Below, piece after piece: positions 15,733 to 25,128 of a DNA stretch of 64,000 bases. Position 1 is the first letter of the stretch; each line of letters begins with the position of its first letter. Origin of the DNA: Curtobacterium sp. MCBD17_013 (GTDB lineage Bacteria; Actinomycetota; Actinomycetes; Actinomycetales; Microbacteriaceae); NCBI RefSeq assembly GCF_003234565.1, contig NZ_QKTU01000001.1:310001-374000 (forward strand), in the 5' to 3' direction. The position numbers and the translations under genes were made by a program. Below the pieces are notes generated by a model that saw only the letters and a program-made list of their open reading frames with translations, was not told where the DNA came from and did no database searches.

Positions 15733-17084
15733 GCACGAGCGAGGCCCTGCGCTCCCGTCGCCGCGGAGCAACCGTCGTGGGCGTCGGCAGCGTGGCCGCC
15801 GTCGGCCTCGGCGCCGCCGCCGTGGCGCAACCCGCCGCGATCGTGCTCCTCGTGGCGCTGCCGCTCGTCGCGCTCGTACCCGCGGTGGCGGTCTGCTTCG
15901 CCGCCGCGGCCGACGGGGTGACCCTGCCGCTGCTGCTCACGGTGCACAGCGCCACCGCGGTGAACATGGCCGTCCTCGGTGCGACGGTCCTCGCGGCACT
16001 GGTCGCCGTCCTCCGTGGGCGGATCGACCGACGCGTCGGGTGGCCGGTGCTCGGCATGGTGGCCCTCGTCCTGCCCGCGACCGTCCTCGCGGTGTTCGAG
16101 TTGCCGTCCGCGCAGTGGCTCAGCGGCCTGCGGTACGTGTTCATCCCCCTGCTCGTCGCCCTGTTGGCATCGACGATGACGGCGCGCACGATCCGGACGG
16201 TGCTCCGGGTGCTCACCACGCTGCTCGCCGTAAACGCCGTCGTCTCGGGCATCGAGTCCGCGCTCGGGTCCGACCGGCTCCTGGCCCTGACCGGCCTGTC
16301 CTACGGCACGAACATCCGCAACATCGGCACCACGCTCCGTGCCATGGGGACGTTCGGCACGAACTACCAGCTCGGCGCGTTCGCCGGGGTGCTCGGCGCG
16401 GTCGCGCTGCTCTGGTGGGGGACCCTCGAGGACGCCCGACGCGACCGCGTGTGGCGGATCGTCGCGATCGCGTCCGGGGTCGCGTGCCTCGTCTTCAGCA
16501 CCTACCGCACGGGCATCGTCGTGTTCGTGGTCGCGATCGCGGCCGCCGTGTTCCTGACCCGCGGCGTCGTCGCCGGATGGGTCCGCGTCGCAGCGGCCGT
16601 CGGGGGTCTCCTCGCGGTGATCGGGTTCCTGGCCGTCGGCCTCGGGAACGCGGGGAGTCTCCTGGAGCGCTTCGCGGTCTGGGGACAGCTCCTCGCCGCG
16701 TCACCGCGGTTCTTCGGACGCGGACTGGGATTCGCCGGTGCCGCGTCGCAGGCGAAGGGCTCCGCGCTCCAGGTCTTCACCGACGACTACTACATCTCGA
16801 TGTGGCTCCAGTTCGGCGTGGGCGGCGTGCTCGCCATCGTCCTGTTCCTGGCGGTCGCGGTCGCGCTGTACCGTGCCGGCCGCCGCGGCAACCGCCGCGC
16901 CGCGCTCGCCGTGACGATCTGGATCGGCGTCCTCGTCGGGTTCTTCTTCGTCGAGCTCTGGGAGTACACGTCCGCCATGTCGATCGTCATGCTCGTCCTC
17001 GGTGCATCGGGCTCCCACGCCCGCGCCGTCGACACCGGACCCGTCACCGTTCCCGCACCCCGTCCATCCAGGAGGCCGTTGTGA
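15729..17084 (+). CDS. O-antigen ligase/polymerase-like membrane protein (Wzy candidate)
   Basis: A 451-residue polytopic protein with roughly 11-12 membrane segments and a long loop near residues 295-360 that precedes DDYYISMWLQFG, the arrangement of Wzy/WaaL proteins. Expected role: polymerising lipid-linked EPS repeat units at the outer face of the membrane. The ATG at 15729 overlaps the co-polymerase stop and the gene in turn overlaps the flippase start by four bases, so these are co-translated. Sequence in this family diverges fast, so the assignment rests on topology and position. Confidence 0.82.
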   Translation: MSTSEALRSRRRGATVVGVGSVAAVGLGAAAVAQPAAIVLLVALPLVALVPAVAVCFAAAADGVTLPLLLTVHSATAVNMAVLGATVLAALVAVLRGRIDRRVGWPVLGMVALVLPATVLAVFELPSAQWLSGLRYVFIPLLVALLASTMTARTIRTVLRVLTTLLAVNAVVSGIESALGSDRLLALTGLSYGTNIRNIGTTLRAMGTFGTNYQLGAFAGVLGAVALLWWGTLEDARRDRVWRIVAIASGVACLVFSTYRTGIVVFVVAIAAAVFLTRGVVAGWVRVAAAVGGLLAVIGFLAVGLGNAGSLLERFAVWGQLLAASPRFFGRGLGFAGAASQAKGSALQVFTDDYYISMWLQFGVGGVLAIVLFLAVAVALYRAGRRGNRRAALAVTIWIGVLVGFFFVELWEYTSAMSIVMLVLGASGSHARAVDTGPVTVPAPRPSRRPL

Positions 17085-18469
17085 ACACCACCGAGACCGA
17101 CGGACGCACCCGCCGGGAGGCCCGGGTCGACAGCGAGGGCGTCGGTCGCCGCATCCGCACCTTCGGCTGGTTCTTCGCGACCGTCGTGGTGTCCGGGGCG
17201 TCGAGCATCGTCACCATCCCCGTGATCGTCACCCTCACGAGCGCCCACTCCTGGGCTGCGGTCGCGCTGGGGCAGGCCGTCGGGTCGTCCCTCAGCGTCC
17301 TGACCATGTTCGGGTGGGGCATCACCGGGCCCGCCCGCATCGCGATGATGCCGCGGAGCGAGCACGCCGTCGCCTACTGGGACTCCATCGTCGCCCGCTT
17401 GATCGTGCTCGTCCCCGTCCTCGCCATCACGGTCGGCGTGACGTGGGTCATCGCGCCGACCGCGCACCTGGCCGCCGTCGTCGCGGGCGTGGCGATGGCG
17501 GCGGGCGGACTCTCCGGCACGTGGGCCCTCATCGGCCGACGGGAGCCCGTGGCGCTGTTCTGGGCCGACACCGTGCCGCGCGTGGTCGGGACGGTCCTCG
17601 GGGTCGGCGCGCTCGCGTTGGGCGGTGGGCTCATCGCCTTCTCGGCGCTGCAGCTCGCCGGCGCTCTCGCCGCGTTCGTCATCGTGTCCGTGCGACTCCT
17701 CGGCGGAGTGCGGCGGCCCGCGGGCGGGGTCCACGACGCGGCCGGCGCGTGGCGGGTCATCCGCGAACAGCGCCACGGCGTCGCCGTCGCCGTCGCCGTC
17801 GCCGCGTACTACCCGCTCGTGCTCGTGATCGTCGCGCGGTTCATCCCGGCGCAGCTCCCGCTGTACGCGCTCAACGAGAAGCTCCTGCGGTTCGCGACGA
17901 TGGCGATGCAGCCGGTGCATCAGTACATGCAGGCCGCGGTCCCGTCCCAGCAGGGACGTGCCCTCGTCCGCGCCCTCCGGCGCTCGCTCGCCGCGATCCT
18001 CGTCATCTCGGTGCTGGCCTGGGTGGTCTACACCGTGCTGCTGCCCGTCGCGAGCGGTCTGCTCACTGCGGGCCAGGTCCAGGTGCCTGCGTTCGCGGGA
18101 CTCATGCTCGGTGCGTTCATGGGCTTCAGCGTCCTCGGGAGCTACATGACGAGCGTCGCGCTCGTGGCCGTCGACCGCGTCGGCGTCATCAGCCGCGGTT
18201 CCCTCATCGGGTTCGGCGCCGGGCTCCTCGCCGTCCTGCTCACCGCGCTCATCGGCGCGGCGGACGCCCTCGCCGCGGGGTTCGTCGTGACGGGGATCGT
18301 CACCGTCCTGTACCAGACCACCGTGTTCGTGCGGGCGATGCCGCGGCACGCGGACGTCCAGTCCGACATCGTGCTGCTCGACGCCCCCGAGCCCACTGAG
18401 CCCGCCGCACCGGGCCTCCCGCCTGCCGGATCCGGGGCCGTCGCCCCGATCGTCGTGCCGGAGGTCTGA
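17081..18469 (+). CDS. Polysaccharide flippase-like protein (Wzx candidate, MATE/MOP fold)
   Basis: A 462-residue protein with about 12-14 membrane segments from residue 25 to about 420, in the style of polysaccharide exporters that flip undecaprenyl-linked repeat units. The C terminus is a Pro/Ala-rich tail. The GTG at 17081 overlaps the Wzy stop (GTGA) and has GGAGG eight bases upstream; the frame is open far further upstream but that is antisense-free shadow over Wzy. It completes the Wzx/Wzy/Wzz set with its neighbours. Confidence 0.83.
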   Translation: MNTTETDGRTRREARVDSEGVGRRIRTFGWFFATVVVSGASSIVTIPVIVTLTSAHSWAAVALGQAVGSSLSVLTMFGWGITGPARIAMMPRSEHAVAYWDSIVARLIVLVPVLAITVGVTWVIAPTAHLAAVVAGVAMAAGGLSGTWALIGRREPVALFWADTVPRVVGTVLGVGALALGGGLIAFSALQLAGALAAFVIVSVRLLGGVRRPAGGVHDAAGAWRVIREQRHGVAVAVAVAAYYPLVLVIVARFIPAQLPLYALNEKLLRFATMAMQPVHQYMQAAVPSQQGRALVRALRRSLAAILVISVLAWVVYTVLLPVASGLLTAGQVQVPAFAGLMLGAFMGFSVLGSYMTSVALVAVDRVGVISRGSLIGFGAGLLAVLLTALIGAADALAAGFVVTGIVTVLYQTTVFVRAMPRHADVQSDIVLLDAPEPTEPAAPGLPPAGSGAVAPIVVPEV

Positions 18470-19722
18470 TGGCGGCACACGCTCCCGGCGACGGGGCGCA
18501 CCGCCCGACGAGGGCACGCCGCCGCCACCGATGGGCGTACCTCGTCGCGGGCGGGGTGGCCCTCGTCGTGCTCGCCGGCGCCGGCGCCGTGTGGGTGCAC
18601 CGGACGTCCGGCGCGGCGTCGACCCTGTCGGCCTGCGGTGACCACGGCTCCGTCCCGGCGGACGACGCGGCCGCCCCGTCGGCGTCGGCCTCGGCGCCGA
18701 GCCCGCAGGTGCGGTCCGGCACGGCCGTCGACAGCTCGACCCGCGCCTCCCGGGACGCCCTGCGGCGGATGGGGGGACTCGGGTTCACCCAGGGCGACCA
18801 GCCGATGACCCTCGGCTCGGCGCGGCTGACGACGCTGTTCCGCGGGATCGCCGCCACGGGCGCGACGATCGTCCGGCTCGACCTGAACTGGGCGGCGATC
18901 GAGCCGTCCGGCCCGGACTCGTACGACCTCACCCACACGCTCGCCGTCTACCGGGCGGCGACGGCGCACGGCCTCACGGTGCTCCCGGTCCTCACCGGCG
19001 TGCCGGGGTGGGCGAGTTCGGCGCCCGGCGGATGCGGGCCGGCATTCGCGGCCTTCATGGACCGTGCCTCGCCCCCGATGCTCGCAGCCGGGGTGCGTGC
19101 CGTCGAGATCGGCAACGAGGTGAACACCACCGGGATGTCACCGCAGGCGTACACGCACGACCTGCTCGTCCCGGGAGCGCGCGCCTTCCGTGCCGCGGGG
19201 ATCACCGCGGGCGTCACGGTCGGCGTGATCTCCACCGGCCTCGCTCCCGCCCGGACCGGGGGCGGCACGTGGTCCCCACCTGACTTCCTGCGTGGCGTCT
19301 ACGCGGCCGACGGGGGTGCGTACCTCGACGCGGTCGGCATGCACCCGTACTCCTGGCCGGACGCGCCGACCGCGGACGTCGCGTGGAACTGGCTCCGGGG
19401 TGCGACGGACGTCCGTGCCGTCATGGTCGCGAACGGCGACGCCGACAAGGCCATGTGGGCCACCGAGTTCGGGTTCCCGACGAACAGCGATCGCGGCGTC
19501 TCGGACGCGCAGCAGGCGAGGTACCTGGCGGTCGGGGCGCGGATCTGGGGCGCCCGTGCGTGGGCCGGCCCGATCGTCATCTACTCGTACCAGGACCTCG
19601 ACACCGGCGCCCGCGACCCCGAGGACAACTTCGGGGTCCGCGACACCGACGGGACCGCGAAGCCCGCGTACGACGTGGTGCGGGACCTCGCTGCGGCTGC
19701 AGCTGCCCAGGGCGAGGGGTAG
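18469..19722 (+). CDS. Membrane-anchored GH39/PslG-like glycosidase
   Basis: A 417-residue extracytoplasmic glycosidase. An N-terminal anchor (residues 22-44) and an Ala/Ser-rich stretch lead to a (beta/alpha)8 domain. The acid/base is Glu217 in IGNEVN and the nucleophile is Glu333 in WATEFGFP, as in clan A glycosidases. PslG of Pseudomonas is an example of such an enzyme encoded inside an EPS operon; it trims or releases polymer. LSAC at 53-56 looks like a lipobox but is 12 residues past the hydrophobic core, so a signal anchor is preferred. The ATG at 18469 overlaps the flippase stop by one base. Last gene of the plus-strand EPS operon. A lipoprotein with the same catalytic pattern lies at 23101-24717. 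Confidence 0.85.
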   Translation: MAAHAPGDGAHRPTRARRRHRWAYLVAGGVALVVLAGAGAVWVHRTSGAASTLSACGDHGSVPADDAAAPSASASAPSPQVRSGTAVDSSTRASRDALRRMGGLGFTQGDQPMTLGSARLTTLFRGIAATGATIVRLDLNWAAIEPSGPDSYDLTHTLAVYRAATAHGLTVLPVLTGVPGWASSAPGGCGPAFAAFMDRASPPMLAAGVRAVEIGNEVNTTGMSPQAYTHDLLVPGARAFRAAGITAGVTVGVISTGLAPARTGGGTWSPPDFLRGVYAADGGAYLDAVGMHPYSWPDAPTADVAWNWLRGATDVRAVMVANGDADKAMWATEFGFPTNSDRGVSDAQQARYLAVGARIWGARAWAGPIVIYSYQDLDTGARDPEDNFGVRDTDGTAKPAYDVVRDLAAAAAAQGEG

Positions 19723-19777
19723 TGCGGGTGTCGACGGAGGACCGGTCCGCGCAGCCTCACGGGACCCGAGCGCTCGG

Positions 19778-19783
19778 TACACT
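19778..19783 (+). promoter_or_regulatory. -10 box of the tRNA-Val gene
   Basis: TACACT lies 22 bases before the mature tRNA 5' end, at the spacing expected for a short leader. The -35 region is not recognisable. Confidence 0.4.
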
Positions 19784-19805
19784 GGGCCTGCCGCTCCGGC
19801 GGCGG

Positions 19806-19878
19806 GGGCCTTTAGCTCAGTTGGTAGAGCGCCACGTTTACACCGTGGACGTCGTCGGTTCGAGCCCGGCAGGGCCCA
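19806..19878 (+). tRNA. tRNA-Val (anticodon TAC)
   Basis: A full cloverleaf can be folded by eye: a 7-bp acceptor stem (one G-T pair), D arm GCTC/GAGC, anticodon stem CCACG/CGTGG around loop TTTACAC (anticodon TAC, valine), and T arm GTCGG/CCGGC around TTCGAGC. The discriminator base is A. The CCA end is not encoded (ACCT follows). Confidence 0.96.
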
Positions 19879-19970
19879 CCTCGACAGCCCGCGTCCGTGG
19901 GACCCGTCCGATCGGTCCGCACGCTGCGGACGAGCCCGCGCCGATGCGACGCGGGAGTCAGGAGTCATCC

Positions 19971-20969
19971 GTGGGAACGGACATCCAGTTCCGAGTCGGC
20001 CACGACGAGCGCGAGTGGGACGCCCTCGTCGCGGCGAGTCCGGGCGCCACCGCATTCCACGACTGGTCGTGGCTCCGGATGCAGACCGACCTCCACGGTT
20101 GGCGGTTCGAGCCCCTGGTCGTCGAGCACCGCGGCCGTGCGGTCGGCGTGTTCCCCGTCCTGCTGCGGTCGCCCCGCAGAGCGCGACCCGCGGATCCGCC
20201 GTTCCCCTTCGTCGGACCGCTCGTGCCCGAGGCGCTCCTGGCGAGCACGTTGCGCCAGTTCCGACGCTGGCAGCTCGTGCACCGGGTGCCGGTCGTCCGG
20301 TTCGACTTCGGGCCCGGCGTCGCGGCGGCCGGCGAAGCAGCACTGGTCGGCAACGGATCCGAGTGGAGCGCCGACCGCACGTTCGTCATCGACCTGGTCG
20401 GTTCCTCGCCCGAGTCCCTGGTGGCCGGCATGAAACGCGGCGCGCGCCAGGCCCTCCGCGCGGCCGGACGTCACGCGGTGGAGGTCAGACCCGCGCTGCC
20501 CGACGAGGTCACGACGTTGCTGCCGCGGGTCCTGAGCGAGTCCTACGAGAGCCGGGGCGTGCCCTCGCCCTATCCCTCGGAGATCGGCGAGCGCGTCGCA
20601 CGCTGGGCAGCGGATCGGTCCGACGTCTACCTCTCCACCGCACTCGTCGCGGGGGAACCGGTCGGTGTGCTCGTCGCGCTGGGGAGCCACGACGTGGTGA
20701 CGGGATGGGCGGGTGGAACGCTCCGAGCGCACCGCGCCGTCAACCCGAGCACCGTGCTGTACCACGACATGCTCCAGTGGTCCCTTGCCCGGGGCCACAG
20801 CGCGGTCGACCTCGTCGGCTACGTCGACCTGGGCGTGAGCAGGTTCAAGATGTCGCTCGGGGCCGTCGAGCGGCCGTACGTCAACGCCGTCTCGTCGCCG
20901 GTGCCGCGCTTCGTGCGATCCGCCGTCGCCCGGGTGCGGGACCGTGGCACGGCGGCCGACCCGCGCTGA
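19971..20969 (+). CDS. FemAB/GNAT-like acyltransferase
   Basis: A 332-residue protein of the group annotated as BioF2-like GNAT or FemAB-related. The usual blocks are visible: an N-terminal region with TAFHDWSWLRMQ, a central MKRGARQALRAAGRHAVEV basic stretch, and a C-terminal GNAT-like half ending GYVDLGVSRFKMSLG. FemAB enzymes transfer amino acids from aminoacyl-tRNA; related proteins near EPS loci acylate sugars. The GTG at 19971 has AGGAG seven bases upstream and beats an in-frame ATG at 19944 that has none. It lies 92 bp after tRNA-Val and just past the EPS operon, so a role in decorating cell-surface polymer is plausible but unproven. Confidence 0.8.
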   Translation: MGTDIQFRVGHDEREWDALVAASPGATAFHDWSWLRMQTDLHGWRFEPLVVEHRGRAVGVFPVLLRSPRRARPADPPFPFVGPLVPEALLASTLRQFRRWQLVHRVPVVRFDFGPGVAAAGEAALVGNGSEWSADRTFVIDLVGSSPESLVAGMKRGARQALRAAGRHAVEVRPALPDEVTTLLPRVLSESYESRGVPSPYPSEIGERVARWAADRSDVYLSTALVAGEPVGVLVALGSHDVVTGWAGGTLRAHRAVNPSTVLYHDMLQWSLARGHSAVDLVGYVDLGVSRFKMSLGAVERPYVNAVSSPVPRFVRSAVARVRDRGTAADPR

Positions 20970-20984
20970 CACCGCCTCGCCCGG

Positions 20985-21962
20985 TCAGCCGGCCGCGATC
21001 GCCGGTGCCGGTGCGTCACCGGTCTGCTCCGACGAGCGGCGACGCCAGTGGGCGGGGGAGACGCCCACCGCACGCTTGAACGCGGTGCTGAAGGCGCTCT
21101 CCGAGCCGTAGCCGAGCTCCGCGGCCAGGGCGCCGACGCGGACGTCGGAGTCGCGGAGCGCCCGTTGCGCGAGCAGCATCCGCCACCGTGACAGGTACGC
21201 GAGGGGTGGGATGCCGGCGACCGTCCGGAACCGCTCGGCGAAGGTCGTGCGGGACATCCCGGCGGCACGTGCGAGCTCGGCGAGGCCCCAGGACCGGCCG
21301 GGGTGATCGTGCATGAGTCGGAGCGCGGGCGCGAGCGGTTCGTCGGCGAGCAGGCGGAACCACCCGACGGGCGGACGCTCCTGCTCCAGGTACGCGCGGA
21401 GGACCTCCAGGAGGATGAGTTGCGCGTTCTGACGGATGGCGAACGCGGACCCCAGGCGTCCACTCGATGCCTCGCGGAACAGTTGCGCCACCAGGGTGGC
21501 GAGTCGGGCGGCCGCGGGCGTCGAGGCGCGGACGTGCACGAGACCGGGCAGCGCGGTCCGGAACAGCGCCTGCCCGGCCGGGTTGACCTGGATCCACCCG
21601 CCGACGAGGACGTCGTCCGTGGAGAGGTCGGCCGCGGCCAACGCCATGGAGTCGAAGCGCGCGTCGGGGACGAACTCCGCAGGCGGTCCGTCGCCGACGC
21701 CACCCCGGACCTCCAGGTGCGTCCGGTGGTTCAGCAGGACGACGTCACCGGGGCCCAGTTCGACGGGCCCGATCGGTCCTCCGGGTCCGTCGACGACGAT
21801 GCGAGCGGAACCGGCGACGAGCGCGACGAGCTTGAGCGGCCGCGTGATCGTCCCGTGGGACGTCCACGAACCGCGGACCGCGAAGCCACCGGTCATCAGG
21901 CCGCGGACCTCGACCTGGTCGAGGACGTCGGACAGGGCGTCGCTCTGCGCGGAGTGGACCAT
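20985..21962 (-). CDS. AraC-family transcriptional regulator with cupin sensor
   Basis: A 325-residue regulator. The N-terminal half (about 1-195) is a cupin-type sensor of the kind with PVELGPGDVVLLN; the C-terminal half (about 215-310) has two helix-turn-helix units, WGLAELARAAGMSRTTFAERFRTV-like and VGALAAELGYGSESAFSTAF. The family often controls adjacent dehydrogenase genes. It is divergent from the short-chain dehydrogenase across 74 bp, so that gene is the likely target. The ATG at 21962 has no strong ribosome site. Confidence 0.92.
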   Translation of the reverse strand: MVHSAQSDALSDVLDQVEVRGLMTGGFAVRGSWTSHGTITRPLKLVALVAGSARIVVDGPGGPIGPVELGPGDVVLLNHRTHLEVRGGVGDGPPAEFVPDARFDSMALAAADLSTDDVLVGGWIQVNPAGQALFRTALPGLVHVRASTPAAARLATLVAQLFREASSGRLGSAFAIRQNAQLILLEVLRAYLEQERPPVGWFRLLADEPLAPALRLMHDHPGRSWGLAELARAAGMSRTTFAERFRTVAGIPPLAYLSRWRMLLAQRALRDSDVRVGALAAELGYGSESAFSTAFKRAVGVSPAHWRRRSSEQTGDAPAPAIAAG

Positions 21963-22036
21963 GGTCCGTACTCTGCCGCATGAGAACAGGACGCGCGATG
22001 ATTCCCCGTCCGATCCTGGACGATGAGGCTGGGGGC

Positions 22037-23014
22037 ATGACCTCGCAGCAGATCCCCCTCGGGACGCCGTTCACCGCAGCCTCCACCGCAACCGACGTCC
22101 TCCGGGGCGTCGACCTCACCGGGGAGGAGGCGATCGTCACCGGCGGCCACAGCAGGCTGGGCCGCGAGGTCTCCCGCGCCCTCGCCGCCGCCGGTGCGTC
22201 GGTCACGGTCGCCGCCCGCGACACCGCCCGCGCCGCCGAGGCGGTCGCCGGGATCGACGGCGTGCGCGTCGAGCAGCTCGACCTCACCGACCCGGACTCG
22301 ATCGACGCCTTCGCCGCGCGGTGGAACGAGACCGGACGGCCGGTGCACATGCTCGTGAACAACGCCGCGGTGCTGTTCACCCCCGAGCTCCAGCTCGACG
22401 CGCGCGGGCACGAACTCGCCTTCTCGACGTCCCACCTCGGTCACTTCCAGCTCACGCGTGCCCTCCTCCCGGCCCTCCGGGCGGCGCACGGGGCACGCGT
22501 CGTCACCGTGACCTCCGGCGCGGCCCGCATCGGGGGCGTGCGGTGGGACGACCTCGACTTCCGGTCCGGCTACGACCCCGTCGCGGCCTACGCCCAGTCG
22601 AAGCGGGCGAACGTGTTGTTCACGGTCGAGCTCGACCGACGCACCGCGGGGCAGGACATCCGGGCCTTCGCGGTGCACCCCGGCGTCGTCATCGGACCCG
22701 GCCCGCACGCACCCGCGCGCGTCGACTCCTACCGCGCGCAGGGTCTCGTCGACGAGCACGGTGCCACCGTCATCGACCCGGAGGTGGGCAAGAAGACGGT
22801 CGAGCAGGGCGCCGCCACCATCGTGTTCGGCGCGGCCAGCCCGTGGCTCGACGGGGTCGGTGGCGTCTACCTCAAGGACAACGACGTCGCCGTGCTCGAC
22901 GACGTCGAGCGTCCGATGACCGCCGACAGCATCCCGGCCGACGCGAACTCGGCGATGCGTGACCCCGCCGACGCACGGCGCCTGTGGGCGCTGAGCGAAC
23001 AGCTGCTCGCCTGA
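22037..23014 (+). CDS. Short-chain dehydrogenase/reductase
   Basis: A 325-residue NAD(P)-dependent oxidoreductase of the classical/extended SDR type. It shows the Rossmann glycine motif TGGHSRLG, the NNAA motif, catalytic Ser in VTSGAAR and the YAQSK active-site motif (YxxxK). Substrate unknown. The ATG at 22037 begins MTSQQIPLG; an in-frame earlier ATG at 21998 would intrude further into the divergent promoter region. Expression is probably controlled by the AraC regulator transcribed the other way. Confidence 0.9.
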   Translation: MTSQQIPLGTPFTAASTATDVLRGVDLTGEEAIVTGGHSRLGREVSRALAAAGASVTVAARDTARAAEAVAGIDGVRVEQLDLTDPDSIDAFAARWNETGRPVHMLVNNAAVLFTPELQLDARGHELAFSTSHLGHFQLTRALLPALRAAHGARVVTVTSGAARIGGVRWDDLDFRSGYDPVAAYAQSKRANVLFTVELDRRTAGQDIRAFAVHPGVVIGPGPHAPARVDSYRAQGLVDEHGATVIDPEVGKKTVEQGAATIVFGAASPWLDGVGGVYLKDNDVAVLDDVERPMTADSIPADANSAMRDPADARRLWALSEQLLA

Positions 23015-23100
23015 GGACGCGCGGTCGCTCCCGCCGCCGACCGTACCGCGTCGTCGGTCGGTCCTCCGTCACCGCCGCCGGGTCCGTCGGGGGCTGCTGG

Positions 23101-24717
23101 TCAATAGCTGATGCCGGCGAACGTCGCGTACGACGGCTTCTTGACGTGCGCGGACGTGTACAGGCCGAAGTCACCGTCGATGCCGCCGTCCTGCCAGTCG
23201 TAGAGGAACACCGGACCGAGCTGCGGGTACTTGGCGGCGACCTGGAACAGCTGGGTGATCGTCTGCTGCTGCTGCGCGACGGTGTACGCGGGGTAGCCGC
23301 CGTCGGTGCCGGTGGGCATCCCGGCCTCGGTGATCCAGATCTTCTTCGCGCTGTCCCCGTTGCTCGACATGATCGCGAGCAGGTCCGGGAGCACGGAGAG
23401 GACGTTGTAGCCCCCGTCCGGCGTCGCCGGCATCGCCGGGTACACGTACGGGTGCAGGTTCAGCGCGTCGAAGCTGCCGCGCGCCCCGTCCTCGTACATC
23501 TGGTCGATGAAGTCGAACGGGTGGTAGTTGCTGCCCTGCGCGCTCCGTGTCGGGGACTCCTTGCCGTAGGGCGCCATACCGGCCATCAGGACGGTCGCCT
23601 TCGGGTCCGCGGCGTGGATCATCGGGTACACGGTCTCGAGCAACGCCGTGTACGCGGCCGGGTCCGGGGTCCCGCCCCAGTTCGCCCCGAGGTTGACCTC
23701 GTTGCCGATCTCGAACGTGTGCACGCCGAGCGCGGCGAGCTGCGTCACGGAGGACGTCATCCACCCACCGGCCGCCTTGTACCCGGCGGACTCGGGCATC
23801 GGCGCGGTGCCGTCACCGAGGATGACGAGCACGTTCAGCCCGGCCGACCGCGCGGCCGTGATCGTCTGGGTCGTCGCGCCACCGTGGCGGGTGGTGTTCC
23901 CGGCGTAGTTGTAGTCGAGGCGGACCCACGTCGCACCCGTCGAACGCATGTCGGCGAAGACGGCGGTCGCCGCCGACGCGCTCATCGTGTTGATCGTGTT
24001 CTCGTACAGACCACCGGGCGAGATGCCCTTCCCGCGCCCCGAGGAGGCGGGGGAGGGGCTGGCGCCCACCGGGACCCACGCGGGGGTCCCGATCATGGTG
24101 ATCGGGGTCCGCGGGGGCACCACGGCGGTCGACGAGGCGGCGCTGGCGGCCGGCGACGGCGCAGCGCTGGGTGCCGCGGCGGGCGAGGAGCTGGTCGGCG
24201 CCGCGGCGGGCGAGGAGATGCTCGGTGCGGCCGGTGCCGGCGTCCGGACTCCGACGGCGAGCTGTGCGGCAGGGAGTGCGTCGGACAGCGCGCCGGTGTG
24301 CGGTGCTGTCCCGGTCGCGGGCCCACGGGTCGTCCGGGCTTCCACCGACGCTGCTGCGGCGGACGGCCCTCCGGCCCGAGGAGCCGACGACACCTGCGGG
24401 CGCTCGCTCGCGGCCGACCCGCCCCGGACCGTCCCGCTGACCGCACCGGGCGCCGCGGGTGCCGCCACTGCGGCGCCCGTCGGGGAGGCGGGTGCACCGA
24501 AGGCCACGTCGGCGTCGCCCGCGGCGCGGGCGCCGGACGCACCGGGCCCGCTGACGCACCCGGTCAGGGTGACGCCCGCGATCACGGCAACGGCGATCGC
24601 TGCCCAGGTCCTCCGTGTCCGAGGACGCCGGGAGGACCCGGTGGGTACAGCGAGGGAAGTGCTGACGCTTCCTGATCGCGTCCGCGGCCTGCCGGTCAGG
24701 TCGTGGTGGTTGGCCAT
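23101..24717 (-). CDS. Lipoprotein glycosidase, GH39/clan A-like
   Basis: A 538-residue secreted lipoprotein. A basic N terminus and hydrophobic core lead to lipobox LTGC (Cys54), followed by a 150-residue Ala/Pro/Ser-rich spacer and a (beta/alpha)8 catalytic domain (about 225-538). Catalytic glutamates are in IGNEVN (Glu340) and WITEAGMP (Glu464), the same spacing logic as the EPS-locus glycosidase at 18469-19722, so the two are paralogues or at least share a family. A role in surface or host glycan cleavage fits. The ATG at 24717 lacks a clear ribosome site. It is divergent from the sedolisin-lectin gene across a 411-bp region with a palindrome. Confidence 0.85.
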   Translation of the reverse strand: MANHHDLTGRPRTRSGSVSTSLAVPTGSSRRPRTRRTWAAIAVAVIAGVTLTGCVSGPGASGARAAGDADVAFGAPASPTGAAVAAPAAPGAVSGTVRGGSAASERPQVSSAPRAGGPSAAAASVEARTTRGPATGTAPHTGALSDALPAAQLAVGVRTPAPAAPSISSPAAAPTSSSPAAAPSAAPSPAASAASSTAVVPPRTPITMIGTPAWVPVGASPSPASSGRGKGISPGGLYENTINTMSASAATAVFADMRSTGATWVRLDYNYAGNTTRHGGATTQTITAARSAGLNVLVILGDGTAPMPESAGYKAAGGWMTSSVTQLAALGVHTFEIGNEVNLGANWGGTPDPAAYTALLETVYPMIHAADPKATVLMAGMAPYGKESPTRSAQGSNYHPFDFIDQMYEDGARGSFDALNLHPYVYPAMPATPDGGYNVLSVLPDLLAIMSSNGDSAKKIWITEAGMPTGTDGGYPAYTVAQQQQTITQLFQVAAKYPQLGPVFLYDWQDGGIDGDFGLYTSAHVKKPSYATFAGISY

Positions 24718-25128
24718 GAGACAAGGAATGCGGCAGCGTGCGCTGCGGACAATTCCCGCGTTCTGGGGACCCTCCCAGAACGTGGGACAAACGGTGCGCG
24801 ACGGTGGACCGCACCGCGGACCGTCCCGGCGAGCTCCGCGCAGCGCCGGGTGCGGTGCTCGACGTCCCAGTTCGAGGGTGAAACAGTCGGCACCACTACT
24901 GCCGAGTCGCCGCCCGAACGTATCGTGGGCGCCGGCCGTCGACCGAGCGAACAGGGGCTCGGGGCACCGTCGGCGGACACGGGTCAGTCGTGTCCGCAGA
25001 CCTCGTCCACGTTCTGCCGCCCATCGGGGAGGGCGCACGTCGGGGTCGCGCCGATCGACGAGCCGACGAGCGACATCGCACCCACGCCATCGAGTCCCAC
25101 CGACGGCGTGACCGGACAGGGAGGCAGC
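24718..25128. other. 411-bp divergent intergenic region
   Basis: No convincing gene. It holds the 5' regions of the lipoprotein glycosidase and of the sedolisin-lectin protein. Two perfect inverted repeats sit near the glycosidase: GCAGCG-TG-CGCTGC (24733-24746) and the 9-bp arms listed separately at 24759-24782. The long open plus-strand frame through here has no good start before 25129. Confidence 0.6.
24759..24782. promoter_or_regulatory. Palindromic operator candidate
   Basis: Perfect 9-bp arms CGTTCTGGG and CCCAGAACG flank a 6-bp spacer, 42 bp before the glycosidase ATG. It could bind a dimeric repressor acting on one or both divergent genes. Confidence 0.45.

Noticed and set aside
18621-18636. 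LSAC in the EPS glycosidase as a lipobox
   Set aside because: It lies 12 residues after the hydrophobic segment, too far for normal lipoprotein processing; a membrane anchor fits better.
19853-20114. A 12-base match between the tRNA-Val T arm and position 20103 as a possible attachment-site duplication
   Set aside because: Too short and inside the acyltransferase coding sequence; no integrase or mobility gene is present.
19806-20969. A direct functional link between tRNA-Val and the FemAB-like gene
   Set aside because: The tRNA has normal conserved arms and is probably a standard housekeeping copy; proximity alone is not evidence of use by the transferase.
24703-25128. N-terminal extension of the sedolisin to 24703
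   Set aside because: It precedes the signal peptide, has non-protein-like composition, and the ATG at 25129 has a strong ribosome site.
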